From Neptuniibacter sp. CAU 1671 (GTDB lineage Bacteria > Pseudomonadota > Gammaproteobacteria > Pseudomonadales > Balneatricaceae): a stretch of DNA of 64,000 nt. Of this stretch, positions 9,179 to 18,516 are shown piece after piece (the first letter of the stretch is position 1; every line of letters begins with the position of its first letter). Made by a program: the position numbers and the translations under genes. Below the pieces are notes generated by a model that was not told where the DNA came from, did no database searches, and saw nothing but the letters and a program-made list of their open reading frames with translations. The stretch is from assembly GCF_029222905.1 (NCBI RefSeq), contig NZ_JARHUE010000001.1, positions 744,001 to 808,000 of the forward strand. Direction: 5' to 3'.

Positions 9179-9910
9179 TTGAACCCGATCAGTCTGTTGC
9201 TTATAGCCGGTATTTGCGCCCTGGTGGTGTTCTGGATACGTTCACTGCCAGCCAACAAACGGGGGGGAGCCGTTATCATGCTGGTGCTGGTGCTGATCTC
9301 ACTGGCACTGTTGCTGCTCGCCATCACCGGAAGACTGCATTGGATTGGGGCTATCTTCGCTGCGATGCTCCCCTTTGCCCGGCAGATTTTCCCCTGGCTG
9401 GTACGGTTGTTTCCGTTTTTAAAACTGCTGTATCGCCGTCGAAACCAACAGCGCACATCGGCCGGCAATGTATCTGAGGTGCAAACCCGGATTCTGAAGA
9501 TGCAACTCGACCATGATGCCGGGGTGATGTATGGCCAGATTTTACAGGGTCCGATGGCAGGTCGTGAGCTGGGCACCCTGACTGAGCAGGAGTTTATTGA
9601 ACTGCTGCAATATTGCAGACAACAGGATGAAGAATCCGCACGGCTGCTTGAGGCCTACCTGAATAAACGTTTTGGCGATCGCTGGCAGGCGGATGACCCG
9701 GGCCACTCTGATTCGAATGCCAGCCCTCAAAGCGGCCATATGACGCGCCAGGAAGCTTATCAGATTCTGGGGATCACCCCGGGCTGCAGCAAAGAGGAGA
9801 TCGTCGCTGCGCATCGACGCCTGATGCAGAAATATCACCCGGATCGGGGTGGCAGTGATTATCTTGCGGCAAAAATTAATCAGGCAAAGGACTGTTTACT
9901 GAACCCCTAG
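9179..9910 (+). CDS. Membrane-anchored DnaJ-domain protein
   Basis: The 243-residue protein begins with two or three hydrophobic segments (residues 3-20, 30-50, 56-78). A cytoplasmic stretch follows and then a C-terminal J domain at about residues 185-243 containing the invariant HPD within [11 protein letters not shown] domains stimulate DnaK ATPase, so this would recruit Hsp70 to the inner membrane. The likely start is a TTG at 9179, preceded by AAGGAAG. It follows the VWA gene closely, and its end overlaps the convergent lipoprotein gene by 15 bases. Confidence 0.78.
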   Translation: MNPISLLLIAGICALVVFWIRSLPANKRGGAVIMLVLVLISLALLLLAITGRLHWIGAIFAAMLPFARQIFPWLVRLFPFLKLLYRRRNQQRTSAGNVSEVQTRILKMQLDHDAGVMYGQILQGPMAGRELGTLTEQEFIELLQYCRQQDEESARLLEAYLNKRFGDRWQADDPGHSDSNASPQSGHMTRQEAYQILGITPGCSKEEIVAAHRRLMQKYHPDRGGSDYLAAKINQAKDCLLNP

Positions 9911-10921
9911 ATTCCACAGCTGCTCAGGGTCTGGCGCTACCAACGGGAGCCGTAACAGGTTTTCACCATAACTGGAGCTGTAGCCTTCCAGTGCCAGCCG
10001 GCCCTGAGCGTCGCGCACAAACAGCATCAATTCAGTATCCGGTCGGCCATTGGTTTGCTGTACCTCAACCAGCAATTTTCCGGTTTTTAATAAAGACCAC
10101 TGACCCTGCTGAAACAGCAGCGATCGCTGTTGAGTATCGGTCTGTTTCAGTTCCATGCGCCCTGAGCCGAGCAATGAAAGCTCAATCCTGCGCCCGGGAC
10201 CCTGCCCCATTCTCAAGTCTGCCGCATAAACACCGGGCAGAGTGCGCTGCTCCAGATTACCGGAGCGGGCACAGCCGGAGAGCGTACGCTTACCCAGCTT
10301 CAATTTGGCGCTGAACTCATACTCCCCACCGTAAGGATCGCTGCAAGCCGTTTGAGAGAGAGTCAGCTCCATCTGAATCTTTTCGCCATTGCGCTGCTTA
10401 AGGTCACTGCGCCATTGCAGATCATCCGGTCTGGCGCCGGAAGCCATAGCAAATGTCATACGACTGACCCGGGCATAATCCTGAACCACTATGGTGTCAG
10501 CCAGCACATCAGCCACCCATTCACGGCCATTTGCGGCGCGGTAATTGATCTCATTCAGGGAAAAACGACAGGTTGCCTCACCACCACCCAGCAGATGCAC
10601 CTGCTGCACTTGCCAGTGTTTCAAGTCCTCGCCGGGGGCAAGGGAAAATTCACCATATACAGTGGGGGCCAGCTGTTCACTAAAACGTCGCGACAAACGT
10701 TCTGTTGGGTCTGACAAGATCCATTCGTAGTGGGCGAAACAGGGACGGAAGCGCCATTGGCCATCACCGACCGCGCTCACCAGGCCGCGCTGAAACAGAC
10801 CGGGACTTGCCGGGCGCACTATTTGTGGCGGAGTTTCATGTGAAGTCAGTGGAACCTGACAACCCGACACCACTGCCAGCACCAGAGCCACTATGACAGT
10901 GTTTCGAACAGAGTATGACAC
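9896..10921 (-). CDS. Outer-membrane or periplasmic lipoprotein, COG3650/NlpE-like
   Basis: The 341-residue protein has a signal peptide with lipobox VVSGC at residues 17-21, so it is predicted to be lipidated. The region around residues 195-230 ([14 protein letters not shown], followed by LSGCAR) resembles the COG3650 module found with heat-shock-like lipoproteins. The later part ([21 protein letters not shown]) resembles the NlpE/copper-resistance fold. No catalytic residues are evident. The start is a GTG. It is monocistronic and convergent with the J-domain gene. Confidence 0.65.
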   Translation of the reverse strand: MSYSVRNTVIVALVLAVVSGCQVPLTSHETPPQIVRPASPGLFQRGLVSAVGDGQWRFRPCFAHYEWILSDPTERLSRRFSEQLAPTVYGEFSLAPGEDLKHWQVQQVHLLGGGEATCRFSLNEINYRAANGREWVADVLADTIVVQDYARVSRMTFAMASGARPDDLQWRSDLKQRNGEKIQMELTLSQTACSDPYGGEYEFSAKLKLGKRTLSGCARSGNLEQRTLPGVYAADLRMGQGPGRRIELSLLGSGRMELKQTDTQQRSLLFQQGQWSLLKTGKLLVEVQQTNGRPDTELMLFVRDAQGRLALEGYSSSYGENLLRLPLVAPDPEQLWNLGVQ

Positions 10922-11045
10922 CTACGACGTCCTGTAATCAGATGCGTTAGCCTGTGGATGATAGGCCGCCAGAGCACACTTAAACAACTTAGAAGCCAAG
11001 ATTTACACTGCCAAAATCTGACCATCAAGCGATGTATCCAAACAG

Positions 11046-11062
11046 AGACAGTTTAACTGTCT
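11046..11062 (+). promoter_or_regulatory. Candidate upstream activator site: AGACAGTT-T-AACTGTCT
   Basis: A perfect 8-bp-arm palindrome lies about 150 bases upstream of the sigma54-type promoter at 11212, a typical distance for an enhancer-binding activator. A second related motif, TGTC-N7-GACA, is at 11098-11112. The neighbouring GlrR-like activator is the obvious candidate ligand (inference). Confidence 0.55.
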
Positions 11063-11211
11063 GTTTTAAAAACAAATCTCTTAAACCCATTCAGGAGTGT
11101 CGCTATTTGACAACACAATTTCTATTCACAACCCGCCCTCGCTGGAAAACAGCCTGAAGCAACACCTATAAAAACATAATAAACATCTGTTTTTATTAAC
11201 AAAAAATAAGG

Positions 11212-11226
11212 TGGCACAACTCTTGT
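11212..11226 (+). promoter_or_regulatory. Sigma54-type promoter for the EF-hand gene
   Basis: TGGCAC-AACTC-TTGT matches the -24/-12 consensus TGGCAC-N5-TTGC except for the last C. The GG and GT elements have the required 10-base spacing. The predicted start of transcription is near 11238, leaving a leader of about 45 bases before the ATG at 11285. The rest of the 10922-11284 gap is AT-rich with no ORF; the two candidate activator motifs at 11046 and 11098 are its only other notable content. Confidence 0.65.
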
Positions 11227-11284
11227 TATGGAGTAATCAAAGTATCTATCTGCGCTCTATTACACTGCAAGGAGACTGTGCCCC

Positions 11285-11626
11285 ATGAAAGTATCTGCTC
11301 TGTTACTGGCTTCATTGCTATCAATTACCAGCTTAACGATTCAGGCAGAAGAGGTCACACAAGGCCAACATCAGGCGGCTGAAAAAACCGATAAAGCCGC
11401 ACCAAAACTGGAAACCTATGAAGAGATTTTTGCCAAGCTGGATATCGACGGCGATCAGAAAATCAGTATGAAAGAAGCAGAAGTGTCTCCAGCGCTGACC
11501 AAAGGATTTTCGGCCATTGACACCAATAAAGATGGTTTTCTGACAAAACAAGAATTTGCCAACCTGTGGGCTCGCGCAGCAAAAAAGCGTGACCGACTGG
11601 CCATGGCAAATAACGCTTCTCTGTGA
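11285..11626 (+). CDS. Periplasmic EF-hand calcium-binding protein
   Basis: The 113-residue protein has a signal peptide (MKVSALLLASLLSITSLTIQA). Two canonical EF-hand loops follow: DIDGDQKISMKE near residue 55 and DTNKDGFLTKQE near residue 80. It is therefore likely a small exported calcium sensor or buffer. A strong ribosome site (AAGGAGA) precedes the ATG. The gene sits between a sigma54-type promoter and the genes for a sigma54 two-component system, which suggests it is a target of that system. A terminator follows at 11772. Confidence 0.82.
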   Translation: MKVSALLLASLLSITSLTIQAEEVTQGQHQAAEKTDKAAPKLETYEEIFAKLDIDGDQKISMKEAEVSPALTKGFSAIDTNKDGFLTKQEFANLWARAAKKRDRLAMANNASL

Positions 11627-11771
11627 GGGAGAGCATATGCTACCCAGGGTATCGACCTCCCGACGACTGCTTCCGAGACAGCTGCAGCCCGTCACCCTCC
11701 CCGATACTCCGGGAGCAGGTTGAATCAGGCACCGTCCGTTCTCCAAGTTAGCCCATTAGCCTGATTCAACT

Positions 11772-11805
11772 GGCCGGTTCAGCAAGTGAATCGGCCTTTT
11801 TCTTT
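11772..11805 (+). terminator. Rho-independent terminator
   Basis: GGCCGGTTCA-GCAAG-TGAATCGGCC forms a 10-bp stem with one G-T pair, followed by TTTTTCTTT. It ends the EF-hand transcript with a 3' untranslated region of about 145 bases, or a small RNA ending here. Confidence 0.85.
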
Positions 11806-11868
11806 AACCGGGGGCAGAACTGTCCGGTACAATCTGTAAAAGATGATAGATAATAGATTGATATTGTT

Positions 11869-13287
11869 GTGATCTCTTTTTTGCCCATGTCAAAACAACC
11901 CGGCCATTTCTGGCGTCTCAGCTCTCTGAAGCAGCTGGTCATTCTGGCCTTTCTCGCTGTGGTTGCGCCTTTCGGTATTTTGATTTACTACGCCACCGAT
12001 CAACTGGTTGATCAGTCGAGTCAGGGCCGTGTATTGGCTCAACAGTCGCTGGAAGTCACCCGTCGGGGACAACAACTCCGACTACTGGCTGAAGCGATTA
12101 CCCGTGCATCGAAACAGTTTGAAATCCTGCAGCGCGAGGATATTCGCCAGCGCCTGCTGCAGCTGGTAGATGAGTACGAATCACAATTTTATCTGCATGC
12201 CCCCCTAAGTGATCAGGCACAGGAGAACGCGCTGATCACTGAGGTGCTCAACCATTATCGTCAGCAGACGACCCCCGCACCCGCCGACCTGCAGCAACTA
12301 ACACTAGTGATGAACAAGGCAGTCGATCAATACCTGGATACCACACTGCAAAACCTGAATCAGTTTGCTCAGGACACACAGATCAGGCTTGAGGTCGTCA
12401 CGTTGTTGCTGCTGGCACTCTCAGCAATTTTGATGGCGTTTTTCAGCTACACCATTATCCAGCCGGTAAAGCGGATTGCCCGACGGATACGTGCGATGGG
12501 CACGGGAGAATCCTATGAGGTTAAATCCGTTGGCGGGCCACAGGAGCTGGTATCTCTGGAGCAACAGCTCAACTGGTTGGGTGAACAGCTGTCAGCCGCC
12601 GATGAAGAAAAACAGCGTTTTCTGCGACACATGTCCCATGAACTGAAAACCCCGCTGACCACCCTGCGTGAAGGCTCTGATCTGCTGGCCGAGCAGGTCA
12701 CAGGTTCCCTGAATGAGAACCAGCTGGAGATAGCCGCATTGCTACAGAGCAATGCCCGACAGCTGCAACAGCTGATTGAGCAACTGCTGGATTACAATCG
12801 CCTCTCCCAACTAGAACCAGTCAAACCGCGACCTGTTTCTATACGGACGTTGTTACAGCAGGCATGCGAACCTCATCGTCTGCTGCTTGAGCAGAAACAG
12901 GTCAGCCTGCATCTGCCCCGACATGATCTGACCTGGCATACCGATTCCGATATGTTACAACGCATTCTCACCAACCTGGTCAGCAATGCGGCACAATACG
13001 GTGCCAGAGAGGGAGAGTTGCGACTCAACATGTTTGTTGAGAATCAACAGCTTTTTATCGACATTCAGAACAGCGGTCCTATTATCCCAGAAGAGGATAT
13101 TCCGCATCTGTTTGAACCTTTTTATCAGGGCAAGAACCGCAGACAGGGGCCGGTACGTGGCTCCGGAATTGGCCTGAGCATTGTAAAAGACGCGGCACGG
13201 GTGCTGGGCGGCACAGTCACGCTGCAACATAATCAAGACAACACCGTGTGTTTTCGGGTCTGTCTTTCTCAAATGGAATCCATCTGA
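11869..13287 (+). CDS. glrK: Sensor histidine kinase, GlrK/QseE type
   Basis: The 472-residue kinase has a transmembrane helix near residues 23-43, a periplasmic helical region and a second transmembrane helix near 178-200. HAMP follows, then HisKA with FLRHMSHELKTPLTTLREG, in which His is the phosphorylation site, and a C-terminal ATPase domain (NLVSNAAQYG, GSGIGLSIVKDA). Sequence and gene order match GlrK/QseE of enterobacteria, which phosphorylates GlrR. The GTG at 11869 or the ATG at 11887 could be the start. The stop overlaps the next start (TGATG). Confidence 0.88.
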   Translation: MISFLPMSKQPGHFWRLSSLKQLVILAFLAVVAPFGILIYYATDQLVDQSSQGRVLAQQSLEVTRRGQQLRLLAEAITRASKQFEILQREDIRQRLLQLVDEYESQFYLHAPLSDQAQENALITEVLNHYRQQTTPAPADLQQLTLVMNKAVDQYLDTTLQNLNQFAQDTQIRLEVVTLLLLALSAILMAFFSYTIIQPVKRIARRIRAMGTGESYEVKSVGGPQELVSLEQQLNWLGEQLSAADEEKQRFLRHMSHELKTPLTTLREGSDLLAEQVTGSLNENQLEIAALLQSNARQLQQLIEQLLDYNRLSQLEPVKPRPVSIRTLLQQACEPHRLLLEQKQVSLHLPRHDLTWHTDSDMLQRILTNLVSNAAQYGAREGELRLNMFVENQQLFIDIQNSGPIIPEEDIPHLFEPFYQGKNRRQGPVRGSGIGLSIVKDAARVLGGTVTLQHNQDNTVCFRVCLSQMESI

Positions 13288-13775
13288 TGCCTATACGCTG
13301 CGGACACTCTCTGCTTCTCTTTTTACCCCTGCTGCTGTCGGGCTGCCAGTTACAGAATCTGGTGCCGGATATGGAAACCGGGCGTACCTGCCATATGAGT
13401 CGGTCTTCTCTGGCGCAGGTTCAACAGACGGAGTTCAGCCTGTTCCATCAACCTGAGCTGAAACAGAAACTCTTTAAACAAGCCAAAGCAGACGGGGATA
13501 TCGCCCTGCAGGCTCTGCTGCTGTCACAACCCGATGCGACGCTGGAACAGTTACAACAGGCCAACCGGCTCTACGGACGTCTTGTTCTCTACCCCAGCGC
13601 CGTCTGCCCCGGTGACACCTATCTGAATCTGCGCCACCGCATGGCTGAAAGCATGTTCACCCTGCGCCAGGAACAGTCAACACTGCGCCAGCAGCACCAG
13701 GAGATGCAGGCCAAGATCAATGCACTGACCGAGCTTGAAAATGAATTAACACGCGAGCGGGAGTCCAATCCATGA
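13287..13775 (+). CDS. qseG: QseG-like outer membrane lipoprotein
   Basis: The 162-residue protein has a signal peptide ending in lipobox LLSGC (residues 16-20). A helical domain follows, with a C-terminal coiled coil rich in Gln and Leu (residues 115-160). In enterobacteria QseG sits between glrK and glrR and helps control the kinase from the envelope. The same order and the overlapping starts and stops (TGATG at 13285, ATGA at 13772) support the assignment more than sequence similarity does. Confidence 0.72.
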   Translation: MPIRCGHSLLLFLPLLLSGCQLQNLVPDMETGRTCHMSRSSLAQVQQTEFSLFHQPELKQKLFKQAKADGDIALQALLLSQPDATLEQLQQANRLYGRLVLYPSAVCPGDTYLNLRHRMAESMFTLRQEQSTLRQQHQEMQAKINALTELENELTRERESNP

Positions 13776-15091
13776 GTGCCCATATCCTTCTGGTGGACGA
13801 TGATCCGGCCCTGCTGAAACTGCTCAAAGTCAGGCTCGATTCTGAAGGTTACCGGGTCACCTGCGCCGAGAGCGGGGAAGAAGCACTCCAAAAACTGGAT
13901 GAATCGGTGCAACTGGTGCTGACCGATCTGCGCATGGAAGGCATGGACGGTCTAACGCTGTTTCACCATATCCAGAAACGGATGCCACAGTTACCGGTGG
14001 TTATCCTGACCGCGCACGGCTCCATTCCGGAAGCGGTCAGTGCGACGCAACAGGGTGTGTTTGGTTTTCTGACCAAACCGATCAACCGCGATCAGCTGCT
14101 CGATACCCTCACCTCGGCTCTGGCGGAAACACCCGTCAATCAGGGTGACTGGCGGGCCGACATCATCACCCGCAGTCCGCTGATGGAACAGGTGCTTCAG
14201 GAAGCAGAACAGGTCGCCAGTGCGGATGTCAGCATCTTGATCACCGGCGCCAGCGGCAGTGGTAAAGAGATGCTGGCCAAAGCGATACACAAAGCCAGCC
14301 CGCGACGTAAAAAGCCCTTTGTCGCTATCAACTGCGGCGCACTGCCGGAACAGTTACTGGAGTCAGAACTGTTCGGCCACTGCAAAGGCGCGTTTACCGG
14401 CGCCATCAGCAGTCATGAGGGCCTGTTCCGCGCCGCCAATGGCGGCACTCTGTTTCTGGATGAGATCGGTGATATGCCGATGCCGCTGCAGGTAAAACTG
14501 TTACGCGTTTTACAAGAGCGTCAGATCCGACCAGTAGGCAGCACCGAGAGTATTCCGGTTGATGTCCGGGTTCTGTCTGCCACTCACCGTGATCTGGAAG
14601 AAGCGATGAGCCAGCAGGAGTTCCGTGAAGACCTGTTCTACCGTCTCAATGTGGTGAATCTGCATCTGCCATCGTTATCAGAACGGGCTGAAGATATCCC
14701 ACCGCTGGCACGGTTCTTTCTTCACCGCTCCGCGCAACGCCATAACCCAAAGGTAAAAAATATCTCCAGTGGTGCGCTGCAATTATTGGCTCAGGCTGCA
14801 TGGCCCGGCAATGTTCGCCAACTGGAAAACATCATTGAGAAAGTCACCGCGCTCAGCACCACCCCCGTAATCAGTGACAGTGCTGTATCCAGGGCTCTGG
14901 CCAATCAGGATCTGGTGATGCCCGGTTTTAATGAGGCCAGGGCAGAGTTTGAAAAACGTTATCTGAAAAAGGTCCTGCAGATTGCCGAGGGCAACGTCAG
15001 TCAGGCCGCCCGGATTGCCGGACGCAACCGCACCGATTTCTATAAACTGCTAAACCGCCACGGCATGGACCCGTCCAGTTTTAAGGAATAG
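13772..15091 (+). CDS. glrR: Sigma54-dependent response regulator, GlrR/QseF type
   Basis: The 439-residue activator has a receiver domain at residues 1-120 (DDD near 9-11, phosphoacceptor Asp in VLTDLRM). An AAA+ domain spans about 135-365 with Walker A GASGSGKE, the sigma54-contacting GAFTGA loop and Walker [10 protein letters not shown] Fis-like HTH lies at the C-terminus ([21 protein letters not shown]). It would drive sigma54 promoters when phosphorylated by the kinase encoded upstream; the -24/-12 site at 11212 is the nearest candidate target. Confidence 0.92.
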   Translation: MSAHILLVDDDPALLKLLKVRLDSEGYRVTCAESGEEALQKLDESVQLVLTDLRMEGMDGLTLFHHIQKRMPQLPVVILTAHGSIPEAVSATQQGVFGFLTKPINRDQLLDTLTSALAETPVNQGDWRADIITRSPLMEQVLQEAEQVASADVSILITGASGSGKEMLAKAIHKASPRRKKPFVAINCGALPEQLLESELFGHCKGAFTGAISSHEGLFRAANGGTLFLDEIGDMPMPLQVKLLRVLQERQIRPVGSTESIPVDVRVLSATHRDLEEAMSQQEFREDLFYRLNVVNLHLPSLSERAEDIPPLARFFLHRSAQRHNPKVKNISSGALQLLAQAAWPGNVRQLENIIEKVTALSTTPVISDSAVSRALANQDLVMPGFNEARAEFEKRYLKKVLQIAEGNVSQAARIAGRNRTDFYKLLNRHGMDPSSFKE

Positions 15092-15110
15092 CTCATCCAG
15101 GCAGATGAGC
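15091..15110. terminator. Hairpin after glrR (weak terminator candidate)
   Basis: GCTCATC-CAGGCA-GATGAGC forms a 7-bp stem directly after the glrR stop and before the convergent ybaK stop. There is no T run, so termination is uncertain. Confidence 0.4.
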
Positions 15111-15124
15111 ATTCCGGATAGGAT

Positions 15125-15601
15125 TTAGCCTCGGCCAATGTCTGCCAGAATCGCTGTGGTCAAGCGCACCAGATCAGCCGCCGCCATCTCAATTTCGAGA
15201 CCACGGCGACCGGCGCTCATAAAGATGGTCGCAAACTGAGTGGCGCTGTTATCCAGCACCAGTGGCAAACGTTTTTTCTGCCCCAACGGACTGATGCCGC
15301 CTACCACATAGCCCGTGGCACGCTCCGCATCCTGCGGATTGGCCATCGCCACTTTTTTTACCTTCAGGGCGGCAGCCATGGCTTTAAGATCCAGTTTGCC
15401 AATCACCGGCACCACGGCAACCGCCAGTTGTTTGTTGTCGCCGTTGCAGGCGACCAGCAGGGTTTTAAACACCTGCGCCGGGTTCAGACCCAGCGCCTGA
15501 GCCGCCTCTTCGCCATAGGACTCAGCCGCAGGGTCATGCCTGTATTCATGCACCCGGTGTTCTAGTTTGGCTTTTTTAGCCGCATTTATCGCGGGTGTCA
15601 T
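15125..15601 (-). CDS. ybaK: Cys-tRNA(Pro)/Cys-tRNA(Cys) deacylase YbaK
   Basis: The 158-residue protein has the YbaK/EbsC fold signature: KTLLVACNG, KVKKVAMANPQDAERATGYVVGGISPLG and the near-terminal SAGRRGLEIEM. YbaK hydrolyses Cys wrongly attached to tRNA(Pro), a trans-editing step in translation. Length and motifs fit the family fully. Its start overlaps the end of the upstream gene by four bases (ATGA at 15598), so the two are co-transcribed and likely translationally coupled. Confidence 0.92.
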   Translation of the reverse strand: MTPAINAAKKAKLEHRVHEYRHDPAAESYGEEAAQALGLNPAQVFKTLLVACNGDNKQLAVAVVPVIGKLDLKAMAAALKVKKVAMANPQDAERATGYVVGGISPLGQKKRLPLVLDNSATQFATIFMSAGRRGLEIEMAAADLVRLTTAILADIGRG

Positions 15602-16191
15602 TCCCGGCGCATCCCCCGACCCGCCATCACATCTGCCAGGTCAATGATGTCGATAATGGTACCGTCACCCTTACTGACGCGGACAACCTTATCCTGAATG
15701 CGCATAATTTCATCCGCTACGACATCCGCATCGTGGTGAATCCGGCCCAGCAGATCACGAGGCAGTGGCTCCGCATAACCCCGCAATGAGGGATCCAGCA
15801 CCTCTCCACGGGCCAGCTTTTTCTGCCAGCCCGGAGGCAGTTCACCGCCCCGCTCCAGTTTTTTCTGCAGCCCTTTTGGCAGCTCTTTCTGTTGACCGTA
15901 GGTCTGACCGGTGCCTGAATTGGCATGGTCGTTGTAATAACGCCGAATCTCATCCCGTTCATCATCGTTAAAAACCCGGTATTCCAGACGACCATAACGA
16001 TCAGATTTATCGCCTTTTTCGTCCTTCTCGTCGCGATCTTCAGAGCGCTCTTTGTATGTTTTTGACTCACTTTTTACCTGTTCATGTTTGGTATTTTTAT
16101 TACCACCCTTCTGACCGGCATGCTCCGGTTTTTCAGCGTATGCTGGCATCGCAAGCAATGCGGCAGTCAGCATCATGACTAACTTCTTCAT
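15598..16191 (-). CDS. Periplasmic CigR/RcnB-like protein
   Basis: The 197-residue protein starts with a signal peptide (MKKLVMMLTAALLAMPAYA). A very charged Lys/Glu/Asp-rich linker follows (residues 20-65), then a conserved part with RRYYNDHA, ELPKGLQKKLERGGELPPGWQ and a C-terminal VRVSKGDGTIIDII. The repeated L-P-x-G-hydrophobic-x-K-K pattern resembles CigR/RcnB-type periplasmic proteins. Function in this organism is unknown. AAGGATATCCC precedes the ATG. Confidence 0.6.
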   Translation of the reverse strand: MKKLVMMLTAALLAMPAYAEKPEHAGQKGGNKNTKHEQVKSESKTYKERSEDRDEKDEKGDKSDRYGRLEYRVFNDDERDEIRRYYNDHANSGTGQTYGQQKELPKGLQKKLERGGELPPGWQKKLARGEVLDPSLRGYAEPLPRDLLGRIHHDADVVADEIMRIQDKVVRVSKGDGTIIDIIDLADVMAGRGMRRE

Positions 16192-16200
16192 GGGATATCC

Positions 16201-16734
16201 TTATTTTCGGGTTATTTTCGAGCCTTCAAGGGAGAGGTTATACATCAGACCCTTGTTGGAAAAGATAAAACCTATGATGGGATCCTGGATTGTGGAGGTA
16301 TCGATCGTTCCGCCCACGCCCAGTGTGACCAGGGCAACACTACCATCTACTCCGGCTTCCCAGCCCTGACTATTCTTGAACTGCTGCAGAGCCGCATCAG
16401 TCATAAACAGGATCATCTGCGACTTGATCTGAGCCCCCAGCTGCAAACCAATTGAGGCAGAAAAGATCGTATAGTAGCCATCTGTTTTACCACCGATAAT
16501 CAGCTTACCTTCGCCGTATTCACCGCCAATACCAATACCGGCTTTATACACTTCAGGGAAAATCAGAACCCCTTTTGCCTGCTGAACCAGCGATTTACCT
16601 GCCGATGAGTGGCTATAGAATTTATTCAGCGCTTCTGTGGTTTTTGCATCGATCTCGACGGTGGATGCAGCCTGCACCGGATTGAAAAATTGAATCATCA
16701 GTACAAACACAGATAGGACGTAACGCATTCTCAT
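16201..16734 (-). CDS. Secreted SYLF (Ysc84) domain protein
   Basis: The 177-residue protein has a signal peptide (about residues 1-22). A SYLF/DUF500 domain then fills the rest, with AKGVLIFPEVYKAGIGIGGEYGEG, a segment YTIFSASIGLQLGAQ and the end FIFSNKGLMYNLSLEGSKITR. SYLF domains bind lipids. In bacteria these proteins are exported and mostly uncharacterised. AAAGGAG lies just before the ATG at 16734. It precedes the CigR-like and ybaK genes on the same strand with only a 9-base gap. Confidence 0.85.
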   Translation of the reverse strand: MRMRYVLSVFVLMIQFFNPVQAASTVEIDAKTTEALNKFYSHSSAGKSLVQQAKGVLIFPEVYKAGIGIGGEYGEGKLIIGGKTDGYYTIFSASIGLQLGAQIKSQMILFMTDAALQQFKNSQGWEAGVDGSVALVTLGVGGTIDTSTIQDPIIGFIFSNKGLMYNLSLEGSKITRK

Positions 16735-16807
16735 TCTGGACTCCTTTTTTTATTCTGATAATAAGTCAGTGTGGCTGAATCTGGCCTGAAATATAAGACT
16801 GCTTGAC

Positions 16808-17029
16808 TCAGGGCGAGTGCCTGAGAGGTTTGAGAATTGACTCCAGCCCGTGGATCCGAATTTCCAGCATCAGTGCCAACAGTTCGCCCAGCTCCCCTTT
16901 GGGAAAACCTTCTTTGGCAAACCACAGCAAATAGGGCTCAGGCAGATCCATTAACAGACGCCCCTGATAACGCCCAAACGGCATTTTCATGCGGGCCAGT
17001 TTCAGTAGTTGTGTTTTATCCATATTCAT
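16808..17029 (-). CDS. DUF3820 family protein
   Basis: The 73-residue protein contains the DUF3820 signature MPFGRYQGRLLMDLPEPYLLWFA. The same fold appears as a module in some exonuclease-like proteins as a putative nucleic-acid-binding element, but the stand-alone protein has no known job. The ATG at 17029 or at 17023 could be used. It is divergent from the TPR-methyltransferase gene. Confidence 0.82.
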   Translation of the reverse strand: MNMDKTQLLKLARMKMPFGRYQGRLLMDLPEPYLLWFAKEGFPKGELGELLALMLEIRIHGLESILKPLRHSP

Positions 17030-17138
17030 CCAGCGTAGACAGGCCTAGCAGATCGCCTTTTTTGCAGACTCATCCGCGCTGGACAGCATACAAAAAGGCT
17101 CATTATAGTAGCCTGTCTTTAAAACACTATTCACGTCC

Positions 17139-18515
17139 ATGTCATCCGATCTACTGCTTAAAGCACTCCAGCTACTGCAAAAAAACAAACCGGGGCCGGC
17201 CACCGCACTGGTCAGGAAACAACTGCACCTGACGCCCAACAATTTTAACGCGCAGCACTTACTGGGCGTCCTGTTGTTACGGCAGCAGCGGCATGCTGAA
17301 GCCGTCAGCGCACTTTCGCAGGCAATAAAGCTACCTGCCCCTGAGCAGCAACGCGCCCAGGCATTGAATAACCTGTGCCTTGCCCTGCAGGGATCAGGAC
17401 GCTTGGTTGAAGCCCGGTCGTTAATTGACCAGGCCATCGCCCTGTGTCCGACAGATCCGGCGTTTTACTGCAACAGGGCCAATCTGCACGCGGCAGTACA
17501 TGATTACCCACAAATGGAAACTGACTTTGCCAAGGCCCTTAATCTGGATGCCAGCCTCTCTGCTGCAGCACTGGGTCTGGCCATCGCGCAACGCAAACAA
17601 AATAAACATAACCAGGCCCTGACAGCACTCAATCTTATTTCCGATGCTGATCAGGATTTTGACTGGTTGAGTGAATGGGCGCTAATACAGGGGGTCTTGA
17701 CCTCTCCCAGAGCCCTTAGCCACACACTCAAGTCCTTTGCACTGGATTCTGATCAGCTTAGGGATCTGGCGGATTATCTGGCCGAAGAGGGTTACACCGA
17801 GCTGGCCACACCCCTCTATCAGTGCTGCCTTGATGGTAATCCGGATGATCTGACAGCTCAGCATATGCTGGCGGCGATACGTGGCGATCAATCTGCACGG
17901 GCACCCGCGGACTACATCGAATCACTCTACGACCGCTGTGCGTCTGAGTTTGAACAGCGTTTAGTCGAGACACTGGGCTATGATGCACCCGGCCGGGCAA
18001 CTGGATGGCTGCAACAGCTGCATCTGATTCCCGCCGATAATGTACTGGATCTGGGCTGCGGCACCGGTCTGATGGGCCACGCCCTGAATCAGGTTGAAGG
18101 TTTCACATCTTTGACCGGCGTTGACCTGTCCCGGAACATGCTGGCCCTAGCTGCCGATAAACAGTGTTACAGTCAGCTGTTCCAGGCTGATATTCTGAGC
18201 TGGACCCCACCTCACCGTTTCGATCTTATCTGCGCCATGGATCTGCTGATCTATCTGGGTGACCTGCAACCGCTGTTCAACCGGATCAGCGACTGGCTTG
18301 AGCCCGGCGGGCATTTTATCTGCACGCTGGAACTGAATTCTGAGCAGACTCCCCGGCTTCAGCCCTCGGGGCGGTTTCAGCACAGCCTTGATTATCTGCG
18401 CCAGATAACCGCTGGGGTTGGCCTGACAATATCAGATCAGCAAACCTTTCCGCTGCGCCGTGAGGGCAGTAGCACCCTGATGGGTGCTATGCTGGTGCTG
18501 AACAAAGAGGGCTGA
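17139..18515 (+). CDS. TPR-repeat class I SAM-dependent methyltransferase
   Basis: The 458-residue protein joins an N-terminal TPR-like solenoid (residues 10-180, for example NFNAQHLLGVLLLRQQRHAEA and PAFYCNRANLHAAV) to a C-terminal Rossmann methyltransferase (residues 290-450). Motif I is VLDLGCGTGLMG and motif IV is DLICAMDLLIYLGDL. The TPR part suggests a protein substrate. Substrate and product are unknown. The rof-like gene begins two bases after its stop, so they form an operon. Confidence 0.78.
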   Translation: MSSDLLLKALQLLQKNKPGPATALVRKQLHLTPNNFNAQHLLGVLLLRQQRHAEAVSALSQAIKLPAPEQQRAQALNNLCLALQGSGRLVEARSLIDQAIALCPTDPAFYCNRANLHAAVHDYPQMETDFAKALNLDASLSAAALGLAIAQRKQNKHNQALTALNLISDADQDFDWLSEWALIQGVLTSPRALSHTLKSFALDSDQLRDLADYLAEEGYTELATPLYQCCLDGNPDDLTAQHMLAAIRGDQSARAPADYIESLYDRCASEFEQRLVETLGYDAPGRATGWLQQLHLIPADNVLDLGCGTGLMGHALNQVEGFTSLTGVDLSRNMLALAADKQCYSQLFQADILSWTPPHRFDLICAMDLLIYLGDLQPLFNRISDWLEPGGHFICTLELNSEQTPRLQPSGRFQHSLDYLRQITAGVGLTISDQQTFPLRREGSSTLMGAMLVLNKEG

Positions 18516-18516
18516 T

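Noticed and set aside
11107..11128. Sigma70 -35 box TTGACA upstream of the EF-hand gene
   Set aside because: No -10 element at suitable spacing; the TTGACA is part of the TGTC-N7-GACA motif instead.
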